A stretch of DNA of 64,000 nucleotides from Anaerolineales bacterium (GTDB taxonomy: Bacteria; Chloroflexota; Anaerolineae; 4572-78; J111): contig JABTUW010000001.1 in the NCBI GenBank assembly GCA_015075185.1, forward strand, positions 1,674,001-1,738,000, written 5' to 3'. A program made the translations under genes and the position numbers. The notes under the pieces were generated by a model. That model was given only the letters and a program-made list of their open reading frames with translations. It was not told the origin of the DNA and made no database searches. Positions 35,042-43,239 of this stretch are shown here, piece after piece; within the stretch, counting starts at the first letter, position 1, and each line of letters begins with the position of its first letter.

Positions 35042-36940
35042 TTACGCTTCGGTAAATTCGCCTTCGACGACGTTCTCGTCGGTGGTCTTGCCGGAGCCGT
35101 TGCTGCCTTGACCGTTGGTGTAGCCGGTCTGCGGCTGCTCCTGGTAGGCGGCCTGGCCGAGCTTCATCATGGCCTGCTGCAAGGCTTCGCTCGTGCTGAC
35201 GATGCGAGCTTTGTCGTCACCCTCCAGGGCCTTCTTCACGTCGGCAACCTTGCTTTCGACTTCAGCCCTGGCGGCGGCATCGGCCTTGTCGCCCAGATCC
35301 CGCAGCGACTTTTCCGCCTGGTAGACCAGGTTGTCGGCCAGGTTGCGGGCCTCGATGAGAGCCTTGCGCTCGCGGTCGGCGTCGGCGTTCTTCTCGGCTT
35401 CCTGGACCATCCGGTCAATGTCGCCCTTGTTCAGGTTGGTGCTGGCGGTAATGGTGATCTTCTGCTCCTTGCCGGTCGCCTTGTCCTTGGCGCTGACGTT
35501 CAGAATGCCGTTGGCGTCAATATCAAAGGTGACTTCAATCTGCGGCAAGCCGCGCGGCGCGGGCGGGATACCTTCCAGCCGGAAGCGCCCCAGGGTCATG
35601 TTGTCGCCGGCCATGGGCCGCTCGCCCTGCAAGATGTGGATGTCCACGGCGGTCTGGTTGTCGTCGGCGGTGCTGAAAATCTCGCTCTTCTTGCTCGGGA
35701 TGGTCGTGTTGCGCTCGATCAGGCGAGTCATTACACCACCTAATGTTTCGACACCCAGGCTCAGCGGGGTCACGTCCAGCAGCAGCACGTCTTTCACATC
35801 GCCGGCCAGGACACCGCCCTGAATGGCCGCGCCAACCGCCACCACTTCATCCGGGTTGACCCCCTTGTGCGGCTCTTTGCCCCCGGTCAATTTCTTGACC
35901 AGCTCCTGGACCATCGGCATGCGGGTCGAACCGCCCACCAGCACGACTTCGTCAATCTTGCCGGGGGAGAGACCGGCATCCTTAAGGGCCTGGTCAAACG
36001 GGCCTTTGACCCGGTTCAACAGGTCGTCGGTAATCTGCTCAAATTTGCTGCGGGTCAGCTTGAGTTGCAGGTGCTTTGGCCCGCTGGCATCGGCGGTGAC
36101 AAAGGGCAGGTTAATTTCTGTCTCCATGACGGAAGAAAGTTCAACCTTGGCCTTTTCCGCCGCTTCTTTCAGGCGTTGGAGCGCCTGCTTGTCCTTGCTC
36201 AGGTCAATGCCTTGCTCTTTCTTGAACTCGGCCACCATCCAATCCACCACCCGCTGGTCCCAGTCGTCACCGCCCAGGTGGGTGTCGCCGTTGGTCGCTT
36301 TGACTTCGATGACGCCGTCGCCAACTTCCAGCACGCTCACATCGAAGGTCCCACCGCCCAGGTCAAAGACGAGAATGGTTTCGTTGTTCTTCTTGTCCAG
36401 GCCGTAAGCCAGGGCAGCGGCCGTCGGCTCATTGATAATCCGGCGCACGTTGAGACCGGCGATCTTACCGGCGTCCTTGGTCGCCTGGCGCTGGCTGTCG
36501 TTAAAGTAGGCCGGCACCGTAATAACGGCTTCTGTGACCGGCTCGCCCAGGTAGGCTTCGGCATCAGTCTTGAGCTTCTGCAAAACCATCGCCGAAATTT
36601 CCTGCGGCGTGTAGGATTTATTCATCACCGGGATGCGCACGCGAGCGTCGCCGCTGGGGCCTTTCTCGACGTGGTAGGAGAGCATTTTGCGCTCAATCTC
36701 GGTATCTTCGTAGTTGCGGCCAATCAAGCGTTTGATGGAGTAGATGGTGTTGTCGGAGTTGGTCACTGCCTGGCGCTTGGCCGTTTGCCCAACCAGTCGC
36801 TCCTGGTTCTTGTTAAAGGCCACGACACTGGGGGTCGTCCGGCCCCCTTCGGCGTTGGCAATCACGACCGGATCGCCGCCTTCCATCACCGCGACGACAC
36901 TGTTGGTTGTACCCAAGTCAATTCCTATAATCTTAGCCAT
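35042..36940 (-). CDS. dnaK: Molecular chaperone DnaK (Hsp70)
   Basis: A 632-residue Hsp70. The nucleotide-binding domain has [17 protein letters not shown], the phosphate loop [19 protein letters not shown] and [16 protein letters not shown]; the substrate-binding domain includes [16 protein letters not shown]; the C-terminal lid ends in VVEGEFTEA, close to the usual acidic tail. It refolds proteins in the cytosol with DnaJ and GrpE partners. Neither partner gene is adjacent, unlike the common grpE-dnaK-dnaJ order, so this may be a stand-alone copy. TTTAGGAGGATAGATTACT precedes the ATG. No CIRCE element (TTAGCACTC inverted repeat) was found upstream, so HrcA control is not supported by the sequence. 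Confidence 0.97.
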   Translation of the reverse strand: MAKIIGIDLGTTNSVVAVMEGGDPVVIANAEGGRTTPSVVAFNKNQERLVGQTAKRQAVTNSDNTIYSIKRLIGRNYEDTEIERKMLSYHVEKGPSGDARVRIPVMNKSYTPQEISAMVLQKLKTDAEAYLGEPVTEAVITVPAYFNDSQRQATKDAGKIAGLNVRRIINEPTAAALAYGLDKKNNETILVFDLGGGTFDVSVLEVGDGVIEVKATNGDTHLGGDDWDQRVVDWMVAEFKKEQGIDLSKDKQALQRLKEAAEKAKVELSSVMETEINLPFVTADASGPKHLQLKLTRSKFEQITDDLLNRVKGPFDQALKDAGLSPGKIDEVVLVGGSTRMPMVQELVKKLTGGKEPHKGVNPDEVVAVGAAIQGGVLAGDVKDVLLLDVTPLSLGVETLGGVMTRLIERNTTIPSKKSEIFSTADDNQTAVDIHILQGERPMAGDNMTLGRFRLEGIPPAPRGLPQIEVTFDIDANGILNVSAKDKATGKEQKITITASTNLNKGDIDRMVQEAEKNADADRERKALIEARNLADNLVYQAEKSLRDLGDKADAAARAEVESKVADVKKALEGDDKARIVSTSEALQQAMMKLGQAAYQEQPQTGYTNGQGSNGSGKTTDENVVEGEFTEA

Positions 36941-37066
36941 AGTAATCTATCCTCCTAAAATAAATAAGTGCCTTTTATGCACGAATTATTCGAGTTTTGT
37001 TATGTGACCATCATAAGCGATAATTGTTAGAATTTTGCTAGATTCATGATAGAATGATATTAGAAG

Positions 37067-37130
37067 GACCGCAGACCGCCGACGGACGACCACCGAAAAT
37101 ATTGCGGTCAGTGGTCAGCGGTCTGCGGTC
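37067..37130. repeat. GC-rich palindromic repeat upstream of the PfpI gene
   Basis: Perfect 13-bp arms GACCGCAGACCGC and GCGGTCTGCGGTC around about 38 bases that contain smaller CGGTC repeats. It ends 21 bases before the next ATG, so if transcribed it would form a strong hairpin next to the ribosome site AAAAGGAG. Confidence 0.75.
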
Positions 37131-37151
37131 AAACAAAAGGAGAAACATTGT

Positions 37152-37676
37152 ATGAGACTCAAAGGTAAACGAACTGCTTTTTTCCTCGAAGAAGGCTTTG
37201 AGGATTTGGAGTTCTGGGTCACCGTCATGCGGCTGCGCGAGGAAGGCGCAGTTGTGACCATTGTCGGCACCAAGGCCGACAAAACGGTACATGGCAAAAA
37301 TGCCCTGACCGCCACCAGCGAAGTCGCAGCCGAGACCGTCAGCGCCAATGACTTCGATGCTGTGGTCGTCCCTGGCGGCTGGGCCCCCGACAAGCTGCGC
37401 CGCTACCCGGCGGTGACCGGCCTGGTCCGCCAGGCTTACGAGCAGGATAAGATTGTCGGCTTGATTTGCCACGCCGGGCTGGTCGGCATCTCTGCCGGGA
37501 TTGTGCGGGGGCATCGGGCGACGGGCAGCCTGGGCATCAAGGATGACCTGGTCAACGCCGGGGCCACCTGGGTAGACGAGCCGGCCTTCCGCGATGGCAA
37601 CATTGTCTGGGGGCGGGTGGTGGAGGATATTCCGGCCTTTTGCCGGGAGTTGGTCAAGGCGATTGCGGAAGAGTGA
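37152..37676 (+). CDS. DJ-1/PfpI family protein (putative protease or deglycase)
   Basis: A 174-residue class I glutamine-amidotransferase-fold protein. FLEEGFEDLEFWVTVMRL begins the fold, VVVPGGWAPD gives the oxyanion strand, and GLICHAGLVG carries the nucleophile cysteine followed by a histidine, as in PfpI/YhbO proteases and deglycases. The elbow glutamate lies in LEEGFEDLE. It likely protects against protein damage in the cytosol; real activity is untested for most members. AAAAGGAGAAACATTGT precedes the ATG. It is divergent from dnaK; the shared intergenic region could allow common stress control, but this is inference. Confidence 0.9.
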   Translation: MRLKGKRTAFFLEEGFEDLEFWVTVMRLREEGAVVTIVGTKADKTVHGKNALTATSEVAAETVSANDFDAVVVPGGWAPDKLRRYPAVTGLVRQAYEQDKIVGLICHAGLVGISAGIVRGHRATGSLGIKDDLVNAGATWVDEPAFRDGNIVWGRVVEDIPAFCRELVKAIAEE

Positions 37677-37680
37677 GAAG

Positions 37681-37757
37681 AGAGGGGGGAATGGAGGGTT
37701 GGAAGGTTGGAAGGATGGAATTTTTACCAACCTTCCAGCCTTCCAACTTCCCTATTT
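37681..37757. repeat. Palindromic low-complexity repeat (GGTTGGAAGG)
   Basis: GGGTTGGAAGGTTGGAAGG faces CCTTCCAGCCTTCCAACTTCCC across an AATTTTTACC centre. It lies between the convergent PfpI and ChuX-like genes and overlaps the last codons of the latter. It could act as a terminator hairpin. Confidence 0.65.
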
Positions 37758-38246
37758 CCCGTATCGCTCCATCAACAATCCAAACTGCTCCTGCGCTGCT
37801 TCTGATTGGGCATAAACCCGCCAGAAGACATGCCCGGCGGCGTTGGCAAAGTTGAGCGAGGTGGTTTGGCCGTCGCGCTTGTGGTTGGCTTTGACTAATA
37901 GCAGGATGCGCCGGGCAGCGGCAATGCGGATATGCAGATTGTAGACCGGGTCAATCGAGTTGAGCCAATCACCGGTGCGATAGAGCGTCTCGGCAGGGAA
38001 TTTTAGCTCGCATACCGCGTCCCGGTTGCGAACGAGGGACATCACCTCGCCCCAACCGCGCACATTTTCCAGCACCGTGTCCAAATCAGCCAGCGGAATT
38101 TCCACCACCTCGTCGGACATGGCGATCATAATCTCCACCTCCGGCGCGGCAATTTTGGCCTGTAAGTCCATGGCCGAGAGGCGAGGATTTTGTTGAACAA
38201 CGCTTTTCAACTCCGTCAGGTCGTGCTGGTCATTATTTGAATTCAC
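37752..38246 (-). CDS. ChuX/HutX-like heme-utilisation carrier (putative)
   Basis: A 164-residue protein starting at a GTG (38246), eight bases after the stop of the M28 gene. The central and C-terminal pattern resembles the HemS/ChuX/HutX heme-binding fold: VRGWGEVMSLVRNRDAVCEL, then NLHIRIAAARRILLLVK and a closing SLNFANAAGHVFWRVYA, equivalent to the family's SIxFFxxxGxxxFKIY strand. The family usually ends in GRDE, which is YAQSE here, and an obvious heme-ligand histidine is less clear, so heme binding is only inferred. The N-terminal 40 residues (LKSVVQQNPRLSAMDLQAKI) resemble the family's small helical start. No other heme-uptake genes are nearby. Confidence 0.5.
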   Translation of the reverse strand: MNSNNDQHDLTELKSVVQQNPRLSAMDLQAKIAAPEVEIMIAMSDEVVEIPLADLDTVLENVRGWGEVMSLVRNRDAVCELKFPAETLYRTGDWLNSIDPVYNLHIRIAAARRILLLVKANHKRDGQTTSLNFANAAGHVFWRVYAQSEAAQEQFGLLMERYGK

Positions 38247-38254
38247 AATTTATC

Positions 38255-39403
38255 TCAATTGCTCTGCTTCTCCTCCAGCCAGACTTCCAGCGTCCGGCCG
38301 ACCCGTTCCAGGCTTTCGGGCGCGACCTTGTCGGCGGTATCGGCGGTAGTGTGATGGTAGGGGTAATCAAAGTCAATAATATCCACGGCCGGGATGCCGC
38401 GTTCTAAAAAGGGGACGTGATCATCAATCATGGCATACTTGGGTTGGGGGATGAATTGGGCCTGATAGCCTAATTCAGCGGCAATCGCCCAGATTTCCTG
38501 GCGGAGAAGTTCGTTTGAGTTTTTTTCAAAAAAGATATTCTGGTCGGCATCGCCAACCATATCAACCAGGATCATGCTCTGGGGGTTGACGGTCAAGTTC
38601 CCGGCCATGTACCGGGCGCCCACCGAATAAGGCCAGCCATCCAGATTACCCCGATCCTCGGCATCGAAGAAAGTCAGCCAGACTTCGTTTTGCAATTTGT
38701 CGGCTTCCAGTACACGGGCCAGTTCCAGCAGCACGGCCACCCCGCTGGCCCCGTCGTTGGCTCCCTCGATCCACTCGCTCTGCCTGGCCGGGTCGGGGTC
38801 TTTATCGGCGGCGGGGCGGGTATCGTAATGCGCGCCCATAATAATAATTGGCCCGCTGCCCCTTTTGCCGACAATGTTGCGGCCCTTTACTCCCATAAAA
38901 AGAAATTCCCGGGTCTCGACCGCCCAGCCCTGCTCCTCCAATGCAGCGATGATGTAATCACCGGTAGCCCAGCCGGCCTCGCTGCCGGTGGGGCGGGGAC
39001 CGAAGGCCGTCTGTCCCAGGACGTACTGGTAGGCAGCTTCGCCGTCAAAGATTAAGGCTGAGTCTGAGGCTAAGGCGGAGGTTGCTGCCGCTGTTGAAAC
39101 TAAAGTTGGCTCAGAGGCGGCGGGAGTGGGTAGAGGTAAGGTGGTTATCGGCGTGGGGAGAGGAGAGGCTGCGACCGGCGTTGGCGGAGGAGAATTGAGA
39201 GACACCGCAATCGCCGGCATGGGTGTTTGGGTAGGCGTCGGCACAGCCGCTTGGGTCGGAACGGGAGTCGCGGGGATAGCGGCGGCTGAATGCTCGGGGC
39301 GCGAGGTCAAGAAAATGATAATGCCGGCACTGAGCAGAGCCACGCCGGCCAAAATTATAACGGGAGGGAGCCACTCAGGTAGACGATTAGAATTAGTCCC
39401 CAT
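38255..39403 (-). CDS. M28 family zinc peptidase, glutaminyl-cyclase-like, membrane-anchored
   Basis: A 382-residue protein. A membrane segment near residue 20 (PPVIILAGVALLSAGIIIFL) is followed by a Pro/Thr linker of about 90 residues and an M28 catalytic domain. The metal ligands appear in order: AHYDTRPAADKD (His), GANDGASG (bridging Asp), FDAEDRGNLDG (catalytic Glu and ligand), LVDMVGD (Asp), and DYPYHHTTADT (His). The arrangement with DGWPYSVGARYMA resembles glutaminyl-peptide cyclotransferases, so it may form pyroglutamyl ends or act as an aminopeptidase outside the membrane. The ATG at 39403 overlaps the stop of the upstream ricT gene by 11 bases; the in-frame extension to 39493 overlaps much further and is less likely. 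Confidence 0.83.
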   Translation of the reverse strand: MGTNSNRLPEWLPPVIILAGVALLSAGIIIFLTSRPEHSAAAIPATPVPTQAAVPTPTQTPMPAIAVSLNSPPPTPVAASPLPTPITTLPLPTPAASEPTLVSTAAATSALASDSALIFDGEAAYQYVLGQTAFGPRPTGSEAGWATGDYIIAALEEQGWAVETREFLFMGVKGRNIVGKRGSGPIIIMGAHYDTRPAADKDPDPARQSEWIEGANDGASGVAVLLELARVLEADKLQNEVWLTFFDAEDRGNLDGWPYSVGARYMAGNLTVNPQSMILVDMVGDADQNIFFEKNSNELLRQEIWAIAAELGYQAQFIPQPKYAMIDDHVPFLERGIPAVDIIDFDYPYHHTTADTADKVAPESLERVGRTLEVWLEEKQSN

Positions 39404-40274
39404 TCTCTTCTTCTTTGGGCTTGTTGGCCGGCTGGCTGTCTTGTTTCTCTTTGGCTCTGGCGTCGCCCTGGAGCACCTGGATTTCAGCCGCACTGACTTC
39501 CACGTAGGTATCGCTGCCTTCCATTTCCAGGATACAAGCTTCTTTGATGATATTCAGCCCTCGCACGGTAGCCACCGCGCCCTGGGTGGTTTTGACCTGG
39601 CTGCCAACTTTGGGTAGCTCCTTTTTCATTTCGGCATACATTTCATCTTCATAGGCCAGGCAGCACAACAAGCGCCCGCACAGCCCCGATATTTCCGCCG
39701 GGGCCAGGGGCAAGCCCTGGAGCTTGGCCATCCGAATGGAAACCGGGTGGAAATCGGTCAGCCAGCTTGAACAGCACAGCCGGCGGCCACAGCGGCCATA
39801 CCCGTCCAAAATTTTGGTTTCATCGCGCGCGCCGACCTGTTTCATCTCGATCCGTGTCCGCAGGGAACGGGCCAACTCTTTGACCAGGTCTCTAAAATCC
39901 ACGCGCTGTTCCGAGACAAATGAGAACAGCAGCCGTGATCCATCAAAACTGTACTCGGCCTGAAGCACTTTGATCGGTATCTGCATGGCGCTGACCAGTT
40001 CCTCACATTTTTCCAGGGCCACCGGCTCCTGGGCCTTGAAATGTTCGGCCTGCAACAAATCTACCGGCGTGGCCAGGCGCATCACCCGCTTGAGCTTGCT
40101 TTTGATGTCGCTCTTGGGTACTTCACGGCTGGCCATGGCCACTATCCCCAATTCGATACCGCGCGAGGTTTCGACAATCACCCGATCCTCAAGTTTGAAA
40201 TGCTCAAAGGGCAACGGGTCAAAATAATATATTTTCGTTACAGGTTTAAATCTAACACCAACAACCAGGGGCAT
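39393..40274 (-). CDS. ricT: PSP1-domain protein, RicT/YaaT-like
   Basis: A 293-residue protein of the PSP1/YaaT family. It starts VVGVRFKPVTKIYYFDP, has the PSP1 core DLVKELARSLRTRIEMKQVGARDE and the cysteine-rich segment CGRRLCCSSWLTDF followed by GLCGRLLCCLAYE. In Bacillus RicT these cysteines bind an iron-sulfur cluster in the RicAFT complex, which affects RNase Y and sporulation. Here only the T subunit is visible; RicA and RicF are absent from the window. The position directly downstream of holB matches the Bacillus holB-yaaT order, supporting the name. The C-terminal tail is charged and low-complexity (KEKQDSQPANKPKEEENGD). Cytosolic. Confidence 0.88.
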   Translation of the reverse strand: MPLVVGVRFKPVTKIYYFDPLPFEHFKLEDRVIVETSRGIELGIVAMASREVPKSDIKSKLKRVMRLATPVDLLQAEHFKAQEPVALEKCEELVSAMQIPIKVLQAEYSFDGSRLLFSFVSEQRVDFRDLVKELARSLRTRIEMKQVGARDETKILDGYGRCGRRLCCSSWLTDFHPVSIRMAKLQGLPLAPAEISGLCGRLLCCLAYEDEMYAEMKKELPKVGSQVKTTQGAVATVRGLNIIKEACILEMEGSDTYVEVSAAEIQVLQGDARAKEKQDSQPANKPKEEENGD

Positions 40275-40299
40275 AGTATCCTCTATTCTAAAAGTAACA

Positions 40300-40375
40300 G
40301 TGTTGCAAAGTTGCAGAGTAGCAAGGTAACAAAAATGTTACTCTGCTACCCTGCAACCTTGCTATCTGCTACTCG
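40300..40375. repeat. Inverted low-complexity repeat (TTGCAGAGTAGCAAGG)
   Basis: GTTGCAGAGTAGCAAGGTAAC faces GTTACTCTGCTACCCTGCAAC across AAAAAT, with a further direct copy of the right arm. The repeat reaches into the holB end and supplies its last codons (SSR and the stop), which suggests the gene end was remodelled by repeat DNA. Confidence 0.7.
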
Positions 40376-41354
40376 GTAATTTTAACAACAACACTTCCAA
40401 ATTAAGCCTGGGATTGACATTTCGTTCCAGGTTGATCAACGCCGTCCGCAGGCAAGCGACCATTTCGCTGGCCTGGGTCAAGCTGCTGCGGCGAGCCAGA
40501 GCTTGCAGCCGGTCTCGCCAATCCAGATTCATAATTTTAGTCTGGGCTGCGCCACTTTGCAACAAGAGCAGGTCGCGCCAGATGGTCAGCCAGAGAGTCA
40601 GCGCTTCCTTGAGCATCACCCCATCGCGACTAAGCTGCTGGGCGTAGGCCAGCCGCTCGGCCCGACCCATCCCCAACAATTCGACCAGTTCCTGCAAATA
40701 ACGCTCGCGCCGGGCCAGGAGTTCTTGATCGGTTAGAGCTTTAACTGCCCAGCCCAGGCGGCCGGCCGCGAGTTGGGCCAGCAGTTCGGCCTGCTCCGGC
40801 GTGGCCTGCCAATAATCTTGCAATGCCTTAGCGACTGTTGGGGTAGACAGAGGCCGCAGGGCCAGCATCTGGCAGCGCGAAACGATGGTCGGCAGCAGTG
40901 TACCGGGGTCGGTCGCAGTCAGCGCCAGCACAACCTGTGAGGCCGGCTCTTCCAGAGTTTTGAGCAGGGCATTGGCCGCGCTCTGGGTGGCCCGTTCAAA
41001 GTTGCACAGCGCGACCACCCGGTACTGGCCCTCATTGGGTGAGAGAGACAGCTCCCGCTGCAAATTCCGGATGTCGTCAATCTTCAGAGCCTGGTTATCG
41101 CCGTCGAGGATGCGCACGTCGGGGTGATTGCCGCTGATAATCTTGCGGCACGAGGCGCACTGGCCGCACGGTTGGGGCGTTCCCTGGCAGTTGAGACGCT
41201 GGGCCAAAAATCGAGCTACGGTGCTTTTGCCCACATTGGGCGGGCCGGTGAGCAGCAAGGCCTGGGGGATGCGTCCGGCGGCGTGCTGCCGTTCTAATAA
41301 GTCCAGCGCCCACTCATGGCCAATCACCTGAACTTTAAAGGAAGGAGTATTCAT
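40362..41354 (-). CDS. holB: DNA polymerase III delta-prime subunit
   Basis: A 330-residue clamp-loader subunit. It begins VIGHEWALDLLERQHAAGRI, has Walker A LTGPPNVGKSTVARFLA, the four-cysteine zinc module CGQCASCRKI and HPDVRIL, and the AAA second region FERATQSAANALLKTLEEPA. The last motif is the SRC-like arginine-finger region (IVSRCQMLALR). It loads the sliding clamp during replication. In the operon it follows the receiver-GAF-kinase gene by 13 bases and precedes ricT by 87 bases holding a repeat. No strong ribosome site is seen before the ATG, so it may depend on translation of the gene upstream. Confidence 0.92.
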   Translation of the reverse strand: MNTPSFKVQVIGHEWALDLLERQHAAGRIPQALLLTGPPNVGKSTVARFLAQRLNCQGTPQPCGQCASCRKIISGNHPDVRILDGDNQALKIDDIRNLQRELSLSPNEGQYRVVALCNFERATQSAANALLKTLEEPASQVVLALTATDPGTLLPTIVSRCQMLALRPLSTPTVAKALQDYWQATPEQAELLAQLAAGRLGWAVKALTDQELLARRERYLQELVELLGMGRAERLAYAQQLSRDGVMLKEALTLWLTIWRDLLLLQSGAAQTKIMNLDWRDRLQALARRSSLTQASEMVACLRTALINLERNVNPRLNLEVLLLKLPSSR

Positions 41355-41367
41355 GGGGCGTCAAACG

Positions 41368-43062
41368 TCAAGCTTCACGGGGCAGGTATATGGTAAAGGT
41401 CGTGCCCTGACCCAACTCGCTCTCCACCTCGATTTTGCCTTTGTGCCGCCCGATAATGGCAGAGGTAATGGAAAGGTCGAGGCCGTAAGCATGCTCGTCG
41501 GTTTCATAAAAGGGGTCAAAGATGTGGCGCATATCTTCGGGTGAGATACCCTGGCCGGTGTCGCTGACAATAAGCTGGACTTCGGAACCGACCGTCCGGC
41601 TGATAACCCGCAGGGCGCCGCCTTGGGGCATAGCACGGTAAGCGTTGCGGATTAAATAAAAGATGGCCTGCTCCATTTGCTGCGGGTCAACGATGACATG
41701 AGGCAGGTGGGGATCAAAGCCGCGCACGAATTTGACCTTCTGATTAACCTCATTTTCCTGGCTGTACCTCAACCAGGCCTGTTCAATAACGTCGTTGAGG
41801 TTGGTTGGCTGGGGCTTGTAATTACGCTGGCCCGAAAAATCGAGCAGACTTTGGATAATCTCCTGGCAGCGCAAAGCCTCTTGCTCCAGAGTTGAGACAA
41901 GTCGAAGCTGCTCCGCCTCGCTCAATTCATGATTGTTGAACTCCGGCAAATGTTGGAGGATAGTATTGATCGGGGTATTGATTTCCCTGGCCACGCCGGC
42001 CGCCATATAGCCCAGCGCAGCCGCTTTCTCGGCGATGAGCAGTTGCTGGTTGGCCTGCTGGAGCTGCGAGGTGCGCACCTTAACCGTTTTTTCCAATTCA
42101 CGGCTCGACTGCTCGGCCTGGTTAGCACTGGAAGCCAGCCGGGTATAGAGGCGAGCATTTTCAATGGCAATGCTGGCATAATCAGCCATCGCCGCCAGCA
42201 AATTGAGGTGTCGCTCGCTAAACGCCTGAACTTTACTCTTGTTGTTGACCGCCAGCACCCCAATCACCCGGTCGGTGACTTTAAGGGGCACATTCAGCAG
42301 GGACTTGACAAAATAGCCGGTGGTGACTTTGAAAGAGTCATCCTGGTTCATCCCGCCGATCATAACCGGCCGGCCGGTGCGCACAACCTGGCCGGCGATG
42401 CTGTCCTGGATTTTCAAGCGCGAGGTTTTGGCGTTTTTCTCGCCCATGCCCCGGGCCGCCCGCAAATACATTTCCCCGGAAGAGTCGTCCACCAGCATAA
42501 TTGAGCCTTCTTCGGCCCCGGTCAAATAGACGGCGGCTTCGACAATCCGGTTGAGAATTTGCTCCAGGTTTTGCAGCGAGGTCACCGAGCGGCCAATTCC
42601 AAACAAAAAGCGCAGTTCCTGCACCCGGTTTTCAAGCTGCTGGTTGACCTTGAACACGGCTTGGGTCAGTTGGTCGCGCTCCCGCCGCAGCCGCGACTCG
42701 TTCAAGGCGCGGTCAATCGCCCCCAGCATTTCGTCAATGGCAAACGGCTTGATAATATAATCCCGCGCGCCCAGCCGGAAGGCTCGCACCGCCGTGCCCT
42801 CCGACCCGTGAAAGGTCATCAGGATGGCCGGGGTGTCCAACCCTTTTTCACGCAAACTTTCCAGCAGTTCCAGGCCGCCCATGCGCGGCATCACCAGATC
42901 AGAAATGATCAGGTCCACCTTTTGGGTCAGGGTAATTTCCAGCGCATCTACCCCATTGCGGGCTTCGAGCATGTGATAGCCGTTTGGTTCCAGCACGTAT
43001 TCACGCAAAAATTTCAGGCTATCTTCGCGGTCGTCAACCGCCAAAACCGTTTCACCAGCCAC
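41368..43062 (-). CDS. Response regulator-GAF-histidine-kinase-like hybrid; phospho-acceptor His replaced by Arg
   Basis: A 564-residue cytosolic signalling protein. Residues 1-120 are a receiver domain with the phospho-accepting Asp55 in LIISDLVMPRMGG and the Lys in YIIKPF. A coiled coil leads to a GAF domain (about 150-305), then a second coiled coil and a kinase-like core. The dimerisation helix reads AALGYMAAGVAREINTPI where the normal form is AGIAHEINNPL: Arg at about residue 359 replaces the phospho-accepting histidine. The codon is AGG, so a single sequencing error cannot explain it. The ATP domain is intact (N box LIRNAYRAM, G box DTGQGI). I infer a phosphorylation-responsive regulator that binds ATP but does not autophosphorylate at the standard site. 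It heads the operon with holB and ricT. Confidence 0.88.
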   Translation of the reverse strand: MAGETVLAVDDREDSLKFLREYVLEPNGYHMLEARNGVDALEITLTQKVDLIISDLVMPRMGGLELLESLREKGLDTPAILMTFHGSEGTAVRAFRLGARDYIIKPFAIDEMLGAIDRALNESRLRRERDQLTQAVFKVNQQLENRVQELRFLFGIGRSVTSLQNLEQILNRIVEAAVYLTGAEEGSIMLVDDSSGEMYLRAARGMGEKNAKTSRLKIQDSIAGQVVRTGRPVMIGGMNQDDSFKVTTGYFVKSLLNVPLKVTDRVIGVLAVNNKSKVQAFSERHLNLLAAMADYASIAIENARLYTRLASSANQAEQSSRELEKTVKVRTSQLQQANQQLLIAEKAAALGYMAAGVAREINTPINTILQHLPEFNNHELSEAEQLRLVSTLEQEALRCQEIIQSLLDFSGQRNYKPQPTNLNDVIEQAWLRYSQENEVNQKVKFVRGFDPHLPHVIVDPQQMEQAIFYLIRNAYRAMPQGGALRVISRTVGSEVQLIVSDTGQGISPEDMRHIFDPFYETDEHAYGLDLSITSAIIGRHKGKIEVESELGQGTTFTIYLPREA

Positions 43063-43180
43063 ACCCTTGCTCCTCAGAAAATAGTGACAGTGCTATCTAA
43101 TCATAGAGGCAGAATGAATTTTTGTAAAGTGGAACCAAGTCCTTGGATAGGGAGGCCGAAACCGCCTGACTTTAGAAACA

Positions 43181-43215
43181 AGAGTAGGGGCAGGTCTGAG
43201 ACCAGCCCCTACTCT
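43181..43215. repeat. Palindromic repeat, family GTAGGGGC/GCCCCTAC
   Basis: AGAGTAGGGGC (43181-43191) pairs with GCCCCTACTCT (43205-43215). Relatives occur at 47870-47897 and 50224-50256. It lies between the VanW stop and the kinase hybrid start and may act as a terminator. Confidence 0.75.
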
Positions 43216-43239
43216 TACTCCCAGGGTTGGGTGTCCTGC

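Noticed and set aside
35867..36958. Long open frame (363 codons) on the plus strand opposite dnaK
   Set aside because: It is the complement of a GC-rich conserved gene; composition is unnatural, no ribosome site, and dnaK is certain on the other strand.
36941..37066. CIRCE or heat-shock operator upstream of dnaK
   Set aside because: No TTAGCACTC/GAGTGCTAA pair is present; only weak AT-rich dyads.
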